64,000 nt of DNA from Candidatus Acidiferrales bacterium. GTDB lineage: Bacteria; Bacteroidota; Ignavibacteria; Kryptoniales; JAKASW01. The first letter of the stretch is position 1. Every line of letters begins with the position of its first letter. Below are positions 1-8,450 of the stretch, piece after piece. Both the position numbers and the translations under genes were made by a program. The DNA is taken from the NCBI GenBank assembly GCA_035515795.1, contig DATJAY010000004.1, forward strand, positions 124,001 through 188,000. The letters run 5' to 3'. The notes under the pieces were generated by a model. That model saw only the letters and a program-made list of their open reading frames with translations, was not told the DNA's origin and searched no databases.

Positions 1-695
1 AGAGCAAACTGTTGGGAGCGAACACGATTTTAGTCGGACTTAACGGTACTCAGGCGAATTCGTTGAGAGCTGCAAGGAGTGAAGATGCAAAAGTTGTCCT
101 GACCCCGACCGAGCTTTCATTGCAGAATTTCAGGTCTATCAGAAATGTTTTTGAAAAGTTTGCAATCGGTTCGAATTGGAAAACTCCTGGACTCTTTGAA
201 GAGATGAAGCGACTCTTAGAGTTCGGAGTAACGCCGCACGAGGTGCTCGTTTCCGCTACTCGATACGGCGCTGACATGTTCAACATGGGCTCAAAATCCG
301 GCAGCATAGAGATTGGAAAGCTGGCAAATTTCACGTTCGTTGACACGAGAAAGTATTCGGCGAGAAGGATAGAGAAGTTCTCTCTGGATGAAGCGGCCGC
401 CGCGTTTATTGAGGATTACACAGATTCCGATGTTTCGGACGTCATGCTTGAAGGCGAGTTCGTGTGTAAGGACAGAAAATTGCTGCTGTACAACGGCGAC
501 GAGTTAATGCAAGAGGGAGCGGATTTGGTTGAAACCGTTTTGAAGTACAAGGAAACGATTGTTTCCGAAGTGAAGTATTCGTCGCCGAAAGCTCCATCGA
601 CACGGGAGGAAGATACCACGGAGATGGAGACCGATAACGGAAAAGTAGAACTGCCGAAAAATATTCGGAAAGTATTTGGAGAGGATGAATTTTGA
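1..695 (+). CDS. Amidohydrolase-family protein, C-terminal part (5' end outside window)
   Basis: The reading frame is open to the first base of the window (first full codon at 3), so the TTG at 12 is not a real start and the N-terminus is missing. What remains resembles the end of metal-dependent amidohydrolases: a helix 'LLEFGVTPHEVLVSAT', then the usual final strand pattern 'GSIEIGKLANFTFVD' that closes the composite beta-sandwich. The place where the family normally has the metal-binding Asp (G-T/S-D) seems to read G-S-N-W, so catalysis may be altered, but the metal-binding histidines lie outside the window. A charged tail of about 60 residues (E/D/K rich) follows the conserved part. Substrate cannot be judged. 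The family call rests on the C-terminal pattern only. Confidence 0.6.
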   Translation, partial: SKLLGANTILVGLNGTQANSLRAARSEDAKVVLTPTELSLQNFRSIRNVFEKFAIGSNWKTPGLFEEMKRLLEFGVTPHEVLVSATRYGADMFNMGSKSGSIEIGKLANFTFVDTRKYSARRIEKFSLDEAAAAFIEDYTDSDVSDVMLEGEFVCKDRKLLLYNGDELMQEGADLVETVLKYKETIVSEVKYSSPKAPSTREEDTTEMETDNGKVELPKNIRKVFGEDEF

Positions 696-785
696 TCGGA
701 ATTCAATGGAGTGAGAAATCAAAAAGGTTAGACACATAATTCATCAATCCAAATCTATTTATTCGGTACTGAAAAGGAGAAGCTG

Positions 786-1562
786 ATGAGAATTATCATC
801 ACAACAGTGTCATTATTTTTAATATGCTCCATGGCGTCTGCGGGAAACATCAATGGAAGCGCGGGAAGCGACGGGCAAGTTGAAGCTCGATACTTGATCG
901 ATATGCCTACCGCCGGAATATTGCATAACGGGATGATCGGAATGGATGTTAATTTCTATGAACAGAGCGGTCTGTTGATGTCGCTTGAGGCTGGGGCATT
1001 TAATCGACTCACTTTCGGACTGAGCTATGGTGGTACTAATATTATCGGGTCAGGTTCAGTGGACTGGAACAAGCTGCCGGGAGTGAACATACGCTTTCGC
1101 GTAATTGACGAGACGGCGGATTTTCCGGCTATTGCTATCGGCTTCGATTCGCAGGGAAAAGACCCGTATGTTTCAAGGTATGATCGTTACCTGTACAAAT
1201 CTCCGGGTTTTTTTGCGGCTGGGTCAAAATATTTTAACATGCTTGGTTACTTCGGCCTGCATGGTGGAATAAACTATTCGCTGGAAAACAAAGACGGCAA
1301 CAAAAACATAAATTTTTATGTCGGCGCCGATAAGACGATAGGGAGTGATATCTCCGTAATCGCAGAATATAATTTCGGCTTAAATGATAACCTGACCGAC
1401 ACCCTTCGCCTGGCGCACCCGGGACCAGGCTACCTTAATGCAGGCGTGAGGTGGAGCGTCGGAAACGGATTTACCGTCGAGTTCGATTACAAAAACTTGT
1501 TTGATCTGAAGAAGACAGAGAGCGTTCGTACGGTCCGGATTGAATATGTCCAGACGATGTAA
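786..1562 (+). CDS. Outer-membrane beta-barrel protein, YjbH-like
   Basis: 258 aa with an N-terminal signal peptide (cleavage near residues 18-20, S-A-G), then alternating beta strands rich in Gly, Tyr and Phe and an odd-length amphipathic C-terminal strand, as in outer-membrane barrels. The pattern 'EARYLIDMPTAGIL..G' with repeated NIRF, FYVGAD and AEYNFG strands recalls the short YjbH-like barrel proteins common in Ignavibacteria and other FCB bacteria; that assignment is by resemblance. The ATG has an AAGGAGA box 7-8 bases upstream, which fixes the start. Probably in the outer membrane; role unknown. It stands alone, with about 90 bp upstream and about 350 bp downstream without a convincing gene. 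Confidence 0.6.
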   Translation: MRIIITTVSLFLICSMASAGNINGSAGSDGQVEARYLIDMPTAGILHNGMIGMDVNFYEQSGLLMSLEAGAFNRLTFGLSYGGTNIIGSGSVDWNKLPGVNIRFRVIDETADFPAIAIGFDSQGKDPYVSRYDRYLYKSPGFFAAGSKYFNMLGYFGLHGGINYSLENKDGNKNINFYVGADKTIGSDISVIAEYNFGLNDNLTDTLRLAHPGPGYLNAGVRWSVGNGFTVEFDYKNLFDLKKTESVRTVRIEYVQTM

Positions 1563-1908
1563 AGAGTAACACCCGGACTTCTCTTCACCTGTCCAAATCG
1601 ATATGATTCGGGGCATCCGCAAGGTATTTGGATCTTAATCGGGGGGTAATTGTTTGCAACTTCTTATAGCATCCACTCGTCTATGAAGGTGTAATTAAAT
1701 TATTTTAAGGCTTCGAAAGAACCTTGTTTTGAATGGGTTTGTTAATGAAATTGACGTGAGATAAGCAGGATGAACGCAGCATTGACAACAGCTTGTAGAT
1801 TTGTCGGGGAAAAAATTCAGAATGATTTGGAGTTGAATAGACGGGAACTGACGCAGGAAATATTAAGCGTCAGACGGAATTTTGCGTCAAAAAAGTGAGG
1901 TGAGTGTT
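1563..1908. other. Intergenic region, possible short ORF
   Basis: No convincing gene or terminator. A 42-codon frame (1770-1898, ATG preceded by AGG at poor spacing) would end 10 bases before the next gene. It is helical and charged, but nothing except length supports it, so it is recorded here rather than as a CDS. The stretch probably holds the promoter of the lipoprotein gene that follows; I saw no clear -35/-10 pair. Confidence 0.3.
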
Positions 1909-2916
1909 ATGAAGACGAGATTATTTCTAATAGCAATTTCATTTTTGACCGCTCTCAGTTTGTCGAGTTGCTATACTGAGTTTGCGGCTACTGGAGATGG
2001 CGGCTACAGCTACTCAAGTCCACCATCGAACTATTATGACAGCTCATACGCCGCCACGTCTTACGATACAACTGGAGCGCCTATTATCAATAATTACAAT
2101 TACTATGGCTACGGCTATCCGTACTACGACGGTTATTATGATAACTGGTGGACTCCGAGCCCGTGGTGGTGGCATTCCAATTTCTGGTTAAGTTTTGGCT
2201 GGGGAACGAGTCCATGGTACACTGGCTGGTGGGAACCTTATAGTGGGTACGGTTACAATGGTTATGGGCCATACTATAATGGTTACGGACCGTATTATAA
2301 TCCTTACTACTATTACAGTCCGTATTATCCGAATCGATACGGATACGTATATCAGCCTGGGAATCCAACCGGAAGAGTCAGACCTCTGACTGATACGCGG
2401 ACCGGCAGAGAGAGCTATGGTGGCGGCACGACAGTCCCGTATGTTCAGCCTGTCGGAACGGCAAACGTAGGCAATGCAAATTCAACTTCTAATACTTCGA
2501 CTAACGCGAACCAATCGCCTAACACAAGAACGCGGACTTCAACACCTTCGTCCACGGGAAATAATTCCAGTACCCCGACCAACCAGCCGAGAGTTCGGAG
2601 CACCGATTCGCAGCCGCAGCCTCGAGTTAGAGACAACGGAAATGGCCGCGGCAATGATCAAGGAAATCAGGGCCGGTCACGCGGTCATTCCGCATCCTCC
2701 TTCAGGGTCATTCGTGGACGGCAGTCGTCCGCCGGGTCTATAACACGAGGAAACCAGAGGCCTGTGCAGAGAGAATATACCCAGCCCAGAAATGAACCGC
2801 AGACTCGATCCGTGTATGCGCCGCGGTACACGATGAGTACGCATTCAGGATTCGGATCCTCACCGACGAGGACTGAAGGATCATCAAGGTCCAGCGGAGG
2901 AAGAACAAGGCGTTGA
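1909..2916 (+). CDS. Low-complexity lipoprotein, Tyr/Gly/Trp-rich then Asn/Thr/Arg-rich
   Basis: The frame is open from a TTG at 1882, but the ATG at 1909 is preferred: it has GTGAGGTGAG just upstream and opens directly into a lipoprotein signal ending in lipobox L-S-S-C (Cys21). The mature protein (335 aa precursor) has two low-complexity parts. Residues about 45-165 are dominated by Tyr, Gly, Asn, Pro and Trp with short repeats such as YNGYGPYYN. From about 190 to the end it is Asn/Thr/Ser, then Arg/Gln/Gly rich with RSTDSQPQPR-like segments and a basic tail ending RTRR. This is typical of surface-exposed intrinsically disordered lipoproteins in this phylum. Repetitive composition leaves alternative frames open across the gene, but those are shadows. 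Function unknown. Confidence 0.75.
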   Translation: MKTRLFLIAISFLTALSLSSCYTEFAATGDGGYSYSSPPSNYYDSSYAATSYDTTGAPIINNYNYYGYGYPYYDGYYDNWWTPSPWWWHSNFWLSFGWGTSPWYTGWWEPYSGYGYNGYGPYYNGYGPYYNPYYYYSPYYPNRYGYVYQPGNPTGRVRPLTDTRTGRESYGGGTTVPYVQPVGTANVGNANSTSNTSTNANQSPNTRTRTSTPSSTGNNSSTPTNQPRVRSTDSQPQPRVRDNGNGRGNDQGNQGRSRGHSASSFRVIRGRQSSAGSITRGNQRPVQREYTQPRNEPQTRSVYAPRYTMSTHSGFGSSPTRTEGSSRSSGGRTRR

Positions 2917-3031
2917 ACCTGATCAGACTTGAAATCCGGTATTGAGAATCGAGAAGGTTTTTTGTCGATAGAATAATTAGAAGGCCCAGTCGTTCTTAAA
3001 AACTCTGTACTTTAATTGAAATGGGAATAGC

Positions 3032-4528
3032 ATGAAATGCGGAATCGCCGTTCTTACGGTTTTCATCCTCACGTATCTTGATGCTTCTGGACAAGTTCCG
3101 GAAGACGCACTACGGCTCGGGCAGTCCGGTTACGGGGTTAGTGCGCGATCAATGTCAATGGGAAATGCGATGACGGGACTCGCGCAAGGATTTGACGCTG
3201 CTTTTTACAATCCGGCAGGTCTGGCACAGTCTCGTCAGTCGGAAGTGACTGGCGGTCTGAATTTTCTCGGCTACAATAATGATGCTTCATATTATGGAAC
3301 AGGCCAGAACGCCTCCAGTTCACAAACGGATCTTTCAGATTTAGGTGTCGTGTATCCATTCCCGACAACGCGGGGAAGTTTCGTGATTGCGCTTGGATAC
3401 AACAGGTTTAATGATTTTAATACGGCTCTCGGAACTAACGGATACAATCCTAACAGTTCGATAATTCCAACCCTTTTCAATTCCGATGCTAATTATGATG
3501 TACCATTCCAGGTTGGCCTCGACGACGAGGTTCTGGACACATCCACAAATCCTGCAACCATCTACATAACCCGGATGCTCATACAGAAGAACGTCCAGCA
3601 GAGTGGAATCAAGTATGAATCAGGCGGAATGAACAACTGGTCGGCAAGTGCCGCGGGAGATATCGCTGAAAACTTCTCGGTGGGGCTGACGCTCAACCTG
3701 ATAAGCGGCTCCTACAATTTCACGCAGACCTTCACGGAGACCGATCCAAAAGGACTCTACTCTGTTGATACTCTTTCGACCCGTCCCGGCGCCGTCGGCT
3801 TTGAAAGTTTTGCCTATAATCTCAGGGACAATCAGGACATCAGCGGCTGGAACGCGAAGGCGGGATTTCTTTATAGGTTTGTCGACGGAAGCGGAGACGT
3901 AATCGGCAGGTTTGGACTGAGTATCACCTTCCCATCTTTTGTTACGGTGACCGATAATTTTTCCGATGCGGCAAGTGCCACTTTTCTAACAGGCACAGTT
4001 TATAGCTATCCTGCTCCCTCAGTTAATACCAACAGCAGCAACAACTACGATATTACAACGCCGTTCAAGTTTAGCATTGGAGGATCAGGAGGAAACAATC
4101 AGCTGACCCTTTCCGCTGAGATAGAATATACCGACTGGACTCAGCTGGAGTTTTCCAACTCGAATCTACCGGGGGATTTCATTAGCGGCCTGAACGATTC
4201 GATAAAGGCGAACTATCGTCAAACTGTGAACCTGCACGGAGGGGTGGAAGTAGCGCTGACAGACCCGCGGTATTCGCCGTTTGTTCCCTTTATTCGGGCG
4301 GGATTTTCTTATCTCCCGTCGCCTTACAAAGGGGATGGCGAACAGCAGGCTCAGAAGCTCGCCAGCGGCGGAATTGGTTTCAGAATTCAGAACAGTGTCG
4401 ATTTGGACCTGGCGTATCAATACGGCTGGTGGAACTACGATCATCACCAGCTTTACGATGCGTCCAGCATCCCGAGTGAAAAAATCACCAGCACGAACTT
4501 CATGTTCACTTTCAAATATAATTTCTGA
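3032..4528 (+). CDS. FadL/OMPP1-type outer-membrane transport protein
   Basis: 498 aa. Signal peptide (about 20 residues), then the N-terminal signature of the OMPP1/FadL/TodX family: a small-residue-rich segment 'ARSMSMGNAMTGLAQG' followed by 'AAFYNPAGLA', which forms the hatch and first strands. The rest is alternating amphipathic beta strands, ending in F-x-F-K-Y-N-F with a C-terminal aromatic residue as in outer-membrane barrels. Family members carry hydrophobic molecules across the outer membrane; FCB homologues are also related to the T9SS component PorV, and sequence alone does not tell which role this copy has. An 8 bp gap to the next gene suggests co-transcription. Confidence 0.8.
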   Translation: MKCGIAVLTVFILTYLDASGQVPEDALRLGQSGYGVSARSMSMGNAMTGLAQGFDAAFYNPAGLAQSRQSEVTGGLNFLGYNNDASYYGTGQNASSSQTDLSDLGVVYPFPTTRGSFVIALGYNRFNDFNTALGTNGYNPNSSIIPTLFNSDANYDVPFQVGLDDEVLDTSTNPATIYITRMLIQKNVQQSGIKYESGGMNNWSASAAGDIAENFSVGLTLNLISGSYNFTQTFTETDPKGLYSVDTLSTRPGAVGFESFAYNLRDNQDISGWNAKAGFLYRFVDGSGDVIGRFGLSITFPSFVTVTDNFSDAASATFLTGTVYSYPAPSVNTNSSNNYDITTPFKFSIGGSGGNNQLTLSAEIEYTDWTQLEFSNSNLPGDFISGLNDSIKANYRQTVNLHGGVEVALTDPRYSPFVPFIRAGFSYLPSPYKGDGEQQAQKLASGGIGFRIQNSVDLDLAYQYGWWNYDHHQLYDASSIPSEKITSTNFMFTFKYNF

Positions 4529-4536
4529 GGTGTATC

Positions 4537-5232
4537 ATGGTACATAGAAAGAGTTTTGTCCTGTTGATTTCGCTTGTGGTGGGGATTACTGTGTCCGCCC
4601 GGGCGCAGGAGATCAAAAGCGGAATCTGCCCCGCAAATGTTAATAATCGTTATTATGATTTCGATGGCGGGGACAATTTTGCGGCTGCGGACGGTTTCAA
4701 TAATCCTTTCATGGAACGCACTCGCTTCGCCGCACCCCAATATTTTCCCGTTATGATAAACGCCACATCATTCGGCGCCGGTGCAGTCGGGACTTTCCCG
4801 CTTTCAGATAATTACATTCTGCGGACTTCGGTCGTAGATCTTTCTTCAGCGTCACCCTTTGGACTTGCGGCGCAGGGTTCGGCGGGCATTTTGATGCCGA
4901 TTGAATTCGGGTTCAGAATACCCCTCATTCATTCGATGTTGGGGAAGATGGATTATTCGTTATACGGTGAAACTACTGCCGGTCTCCTGCTGGGCATGGC
5001 GTATCCCACCGGTGGATCTTTCCTCGACTATTCGATTCCAAATTCCCGGTTTTCTTCCGGGGCTTCTGCATATATAGGACTCGGAAACACTCTTCGCTTT
5101 GACAGGTATGTCGGTCTGTATTTGAACGGAGGAGCCGGATACTTCGATCTGTTCTCATCGACTTTCATGGCGCGGCCGAATTATCTTTATCCTTCAGTCT
5201 CGATCGGCTTCTACTTTAACCTTGCCCCGTAA
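4537..5232 (+). CDS. Predicted outer-membrane protein
   Basis: 231 aa with a signal peptide (cleavage near A-R-A-Q, residue 24) followed by Gly/Phe/Tyr-rich amphipathic strands (for example 'YILRTSVVDLSSASPFGLAA' and 'YVGLYLNGGAGYF') and a C-terminal beta strand ending in F. No named family recognised. It starts 8 bp after the FadL-like gene with GAGG upstream of its ATG, so the two probably form an operon and may work at the same site in the outer membrane. Confidence 0.6.
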   Translation: MVHRKSFVLLISLVVGITVSARAQEIKSGICPANVNNRYYDFDGGDNFAAADGFNNPFMERTRFAAPQYFPVMINATSFGAGAVGTFPLSDNYILRTSVVDLSSASPFGLAAQGSAGILMPIEFGFRIPLIHSMLGKMDYSLYGETTAGLLLGMAYPTGGSFLDYSIPNSRFSSGASAYIGLGNTLRFDRYVGLYLNGGAGYFDLFSSTFMARPNYLYPSVSIGFYFNLAP

Positions 5233-5283
5233 AAGGGTTAAGTTTCCATTTTACATTAGTTCTCCGTTCACTAAATTATTTTA

Positions 5284-7701
5284 GTGAAACGACTTAGATT
5301 TTTTCTCGCCATATTTTCACTCGCTCTTATCATTATTCTGGTCAGCATTATTCTTCTTTTAAGGAGAATAGGGATGTCTTCACTGCCGCAGCAGGATGGA
5401 ACTGTAGAAGTCCACGGCATCGGGAATAATATCGAGGTCGCAAGGGATACTCTCGGCGTCCCATATATCATGGCCAGATCAGATTCCGATGCGTACTTCG
5501 CTCTTGGATTTGTTCATGCTCAGGACAGACTTTTCCAAATGGAGATGTACAGAAGATTGGGGGAAGGAAGATTAAGCGAAGTGTTCGGGAAGAAAACGGT
5601 CGCGGTAGACGAACTCTTTCGTGCGCTGAGATTCTCGGAGATGGCAGATTCAATTTATAGGTCAAGCTCATGGATCAGCAGAGACATTCTTCGGTGGTAC
5701 TCAAACGGAGTGAATGCATATCTTTCAAGCGCAAGAACATTTCCTGCCGAATTTGCCCTCCTTCAATTCGAACCGTCCGAGTGGGCTCCGAAGGATTGTA
5801 TCGTTGTAGCTCGGCTGATGGCGTGGGAATTGAACATTTCGTGGTGGACGAAGCCGGCGTTCGGGGAAATCTTTGACCGGCTGGGTAAAGACACTGCAGC
5901 GCTTTTAATACCTGGATTTAATTTGACACCTAAGGCTTCGCACGGTTTTCACAGAAAAATATCAACCGCATTGAATAATTTTATGGACTTAAATTCGGAG
6001 GCGATGAGTTTTGTCAACGGCTCCCGGTCTCCCGACGGTTTCGGAAGCAACAATTGGGTCATCTCCCCGAAAAGGACAAACACGGGCTCTGCCATTCTTT
6101 GCAACGACCCTCATCTTGCGCTCAGTCAGCCGGCAAAGTGGTATTTTGTTTCGGTAAGTTCTCCGGAGATGCACGTTATGGGTACAACGCTTCCCGGGAC
6201 GCCCGGAATTGTCATAGGGAGAAATGACGATATATCATGGGGGATGACAAACGTCATGGCCGATGACTGTGACTTCTACGCTATCCAGTCCGACTCGACG
6301 GATACCGACTACTATTGGTATGACGGCAAATTAATTTCTTTTCAAACCACAACAGATACGATAAGAATAAAGGACGATGTGCCGCTTGTCTTCACGATGC
6401 GCACTACTGTTCATGGTCCGGTAGTTAGTGACGTCATTTCCAAATCGTACGAATCAGGTGCATTGCGCACCGATGCCGTGCGGTCATCCGAAGCGGTTGC
6501 TTTTCGGTGGAATGCTTACTGGCCCAGTGATGAAACCAGAGCAATATATCTTATCAACCGGGCGAGAGATTTTTCCGAATTTCTAAATGCACTAAGATAC
6601 TTCGGGACTCCTGCGCAGAATTTTGTTTATGCAGATACGAAAGGAAACATCGGATTCAAGGCGGCGGGAAATATTCCGCTGAGAACTTATCCAATGCCGT
6701 TTCTTCCGCAGGACGGGGGATCCAGCAAATTTGTCTGGCAGAACTTTATTCCTTTCGATTTGCTGCCGGGGAGTTATAATCCGTCTCCGGCCTTTATCGC
6801 AACTGCGAACAATGAGATTACTCCCGATAACTTTCCGTATTACATTACGAACTTATACGAACCGTCTTCGCGCATCGACAGAATTACTTCTTTTATCTCC
6901 GGTCATGATACTATGACGGTCGCTCTTTGCCGGCGGCTCCAGCTCGATTATCAATCGGAGCTCATGTCTTTGCTGAATGAAAAACTTCTTGCGGCATGTG
7001 ACAGCGAGAAATATTTTCCCAGGGAATTGATTTACCTCAGAAACTTCGACGGCAACATCGACTCCAAGAGCACGGCAGCTTCGATTCTCAATGAAGTCTA
7101 CGTTGAAATTATGAAAAACCTGTTCGAGCCGATTCTTGGTAAATCTCTTTATCAGAGATACGTTCTTATCAGTAATGTCCCCACGCGGGCGCTTGAAAAT
7201 ATGCTGAGAAATTCCGACGACGTCGCGAGGTTGTATGGTGTCACAAACGGAGACAGTCTGATGAATCTAAAACTTGCCGAAAGTTTGGAAACGACGCTTG
7301 AAAATTTGCAGAGAGAATTCGGCCGCCAGCCCATCAATTGGATGTGGGGAAAAATTCATACGCTCGAATTGAAGCATCCGATGAGCGCCAATTCGCTGAT
7401 CAGGAAACTTTACGACCTGGGGCCGTTTCGAAGAGGTGGTAATAATACGACCGTGAACAACGGCGAGTATTCGATCGACGCCCCATTCGATATGCTGGTT
7501 GGCCCTTCGATGAGAATGATCGTCGACATGAGCAGGCAAGGGATCTATTTCAGTTTGCCGGGCGGCGAATGCGGTCAGCTCTTGAGTGCTCACTATTCCG
7601 ATTTCTTGGAGGACTACATCATCGGAAGGACGAGGTTCTTCCCGATGCGCTTGTCTGAACGTGAGATCTTGCACAAGCTGGAATTGGTCGCCGTACCATG
7701 A
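5284..7701 (+). CDS. Penicillin acylase family protein (S45 N-terminal nucleophile hydrolase)
   Basis: 805 aa, GTG start. One membrane-spanning segment at residues 7-26 acts as signal or anchor. The acylase alpha-region 'VARDTLGVPYIMARSDSDAYFALGFVHAQDRLFQMEMYRRL' pattern lies at about 52-92. The autoprocessing site is G-S-N-N-W with the nucleophile Ser255, so the chain should be cut before Ser255 into alpha and beta subunits that form an amidase of the penicillin G acylase / acyl-homoserine lactone acylase family. Length matches the family. Natural substrate unknown; acylated amines or quorum signals are possible. It overlaps the sirtuin gene by 4 bp (ATGA), indicating translational coupling. 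Confidence 0.92.
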   Translation: MKRLRFFLAIFSLALIIILVSIILLLRRIGMSSLPQQDGTVEVHGIGNNIEVARDTLGVPYIMARSDSDAYFALGFVHAQDRLFQMEMYRRLGEGRLSEVFGKKTVAVDELFRALRFSEMADSIYRSSSWISRDILRWYSNGVNAYLSSARTFPAEFALLQFEPSEWAPKDCIVVARLMAWELNISWWTKPAFGEIFDRLGKDTAALLIPGFNLTPKASHGFHRKISTALNNFMDLNSEAMSFVNGSRSPDGFGSNNWVISPKRTNTGSAILCNDPHLALSQPAKWYFVSVSSPEMHVMGTTLPGTPGIVIGRNDDISWGMTNVMADDCDFYAIQSDSTDTDYYWYDGKLISFQTTTDTIRIKDDVPLVFTMRTTVHGPVVSDVISKSYESGALRTDAVRSSEAVAFRWNAYWPSDETRAIYLINRARDFSEFLNALRYFGTPAQNFVYADTKGNIGFKAAGNIPLRTYPMPFLPQDGGSSKFVWQNFIPFDLLPGSYNPSPAFIATANNEITPDNFPYYITNLYEPSSRIDRITSFISGHDTMTVALCRRLQLDYQSELMSLLNEKLLAACDSEKYFPRELIYLRNFDGNIDSKSTAASILNEVYVEIMKNLFEPILGKSLYQRYVLISNVPTRALENMLRNSDDVARLYGVTNGDSLMNLKLAESLETTLENLQREFGRQPINWMWGKIHTLELKHPMSANSLIRKLYDLGPFRRGGNNTTVNNGEYSIDAPFDMLVGPSMRMIVDMSRQGIYFSLPGGECGQLLSAHYSDFLEDYIIGRTRFFPMRLSEREILHKLELVAVP

Positions 7702-8450
7702 TACTTGAAGATGACGTTCTCCATTCTCTTTGTTCCGCAGGAAATGTTGTTGCGTTGACAGGAGCGGGAATCTCCGCGGAGAGCGGTGTGCCTACGTTCA
7801 GAGGTGCAGACGGGTTGTGGAGCAAGCTCAAGCCGGAAGAGTTGGCAAATTTCGACGCGTTTTTGAGGAACCCGGAGCTTGTGTCCGAATGGTACAAACA
7901 TCGAAGAGAGGTTACAAGGGTGGTGAAACCGAACGCTGCGCACTACGCGCTCGTAGAGATGGAGAAGATCTATCCGCATTTCACTCTCATCACCCAGAAC
8001 ATTGATAATCTGCATCGGCGGGCCGGTTCTGTCAATGTTGCGGAACTCCACGGGAACATCGAAAGAAATTATTGTCTCGGCTGTGGAAAAAGATATGACG
8101 GGAAGGATCTCGACGATAACAGCCCATTCAGGTGTTCGAAGTGCGGCGGCTTGATCAGGCCCGACATAGTCTGGTTCGGCGAGATGCTTCCCCTTGACCA
8201 ATGGGAAATTGCCGAAAAAGCTTCCGAGAATGCTGATGTCATGTACGTCATAGGGACCTCAGCGGTCGTTTATCCTGCCGCACAGTTGCCGATGGCCGTG
8301 AAAAGAAACGGCGGAGCAGTTATCGAAGTCAATATAGAAGAAACTCCGGTTACTGAATTTGCAGACGCATCGTTTCACGGTCCGGCATCTGAAATTCTGA
8401 CGCAGATTGTCGAGAAGATAAAGGAGAAAATTTCTGAAGAACCAAAATAG
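7698..8450 (+). CDS. cobB: NAD-dependent protein deacylase (sirtuin, CobB/SIRT5 type)
   Basis: 250 aa, normal for bacterial sirtuins. NAD-binding motif GAGISAESG (22-30), TQNIDNLH (99-106), catalytic His118 in ELHGN, and a zinc ribbon with Cys126, Cys129, Cys146 and Cys149. Tyr66 and Arg69 (W-Y-K-H-R) match the Tyr-x-x-Arg pair that lets SIRT5/CobB bind acidic acyl groups, so it may remove succinyl or malonyl as well as acetyl from lysines; that is inference from the motif. Its ATG overlaps the acylase stop (ATGA), and its 3' end overlaps the proposed pyruvate kinase start. Cytoplasmic. Confidence 0.93.
   Translation: MILEDDVLHSLCSAGNVVALTGAGISAESGVPTFRGADGLWSKLKPEELANFDAFLRNPELVSEWYKHRREVTRVVKPNAAHYALVEMEKIYPHFTLITQNIDNLHRRAGSVNVAELHGNIERNYCLGCGKRYDGKDLDDNSPFRCSKCGGLIRPDIVWFGEMLPLDQWEIAEKASENADVMYVIGTSAVVYPAAQLPMAVKRNGGAVIEVNIEETPVTEFADASFHGPASEILTQIVEKIKEKISEEPK

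Noticed and set aside
1770-1898. 42-codon frame before the Tyr-rich lipoprotein
   Set aside because: Poor start context and no family; kept only as a note in the intergenic entry.
2087-2743. Several frames inside the Tyr/Gly-rich lipoprotein on both strands
   Set aside because: They arise from the repetitive codons of the real gene.
7614-8201. 195-codon minus-strand frame over the acylase-sirtuin junction
   Set aside because: It is antisense to two well-supported genes and has no recognisable domain.
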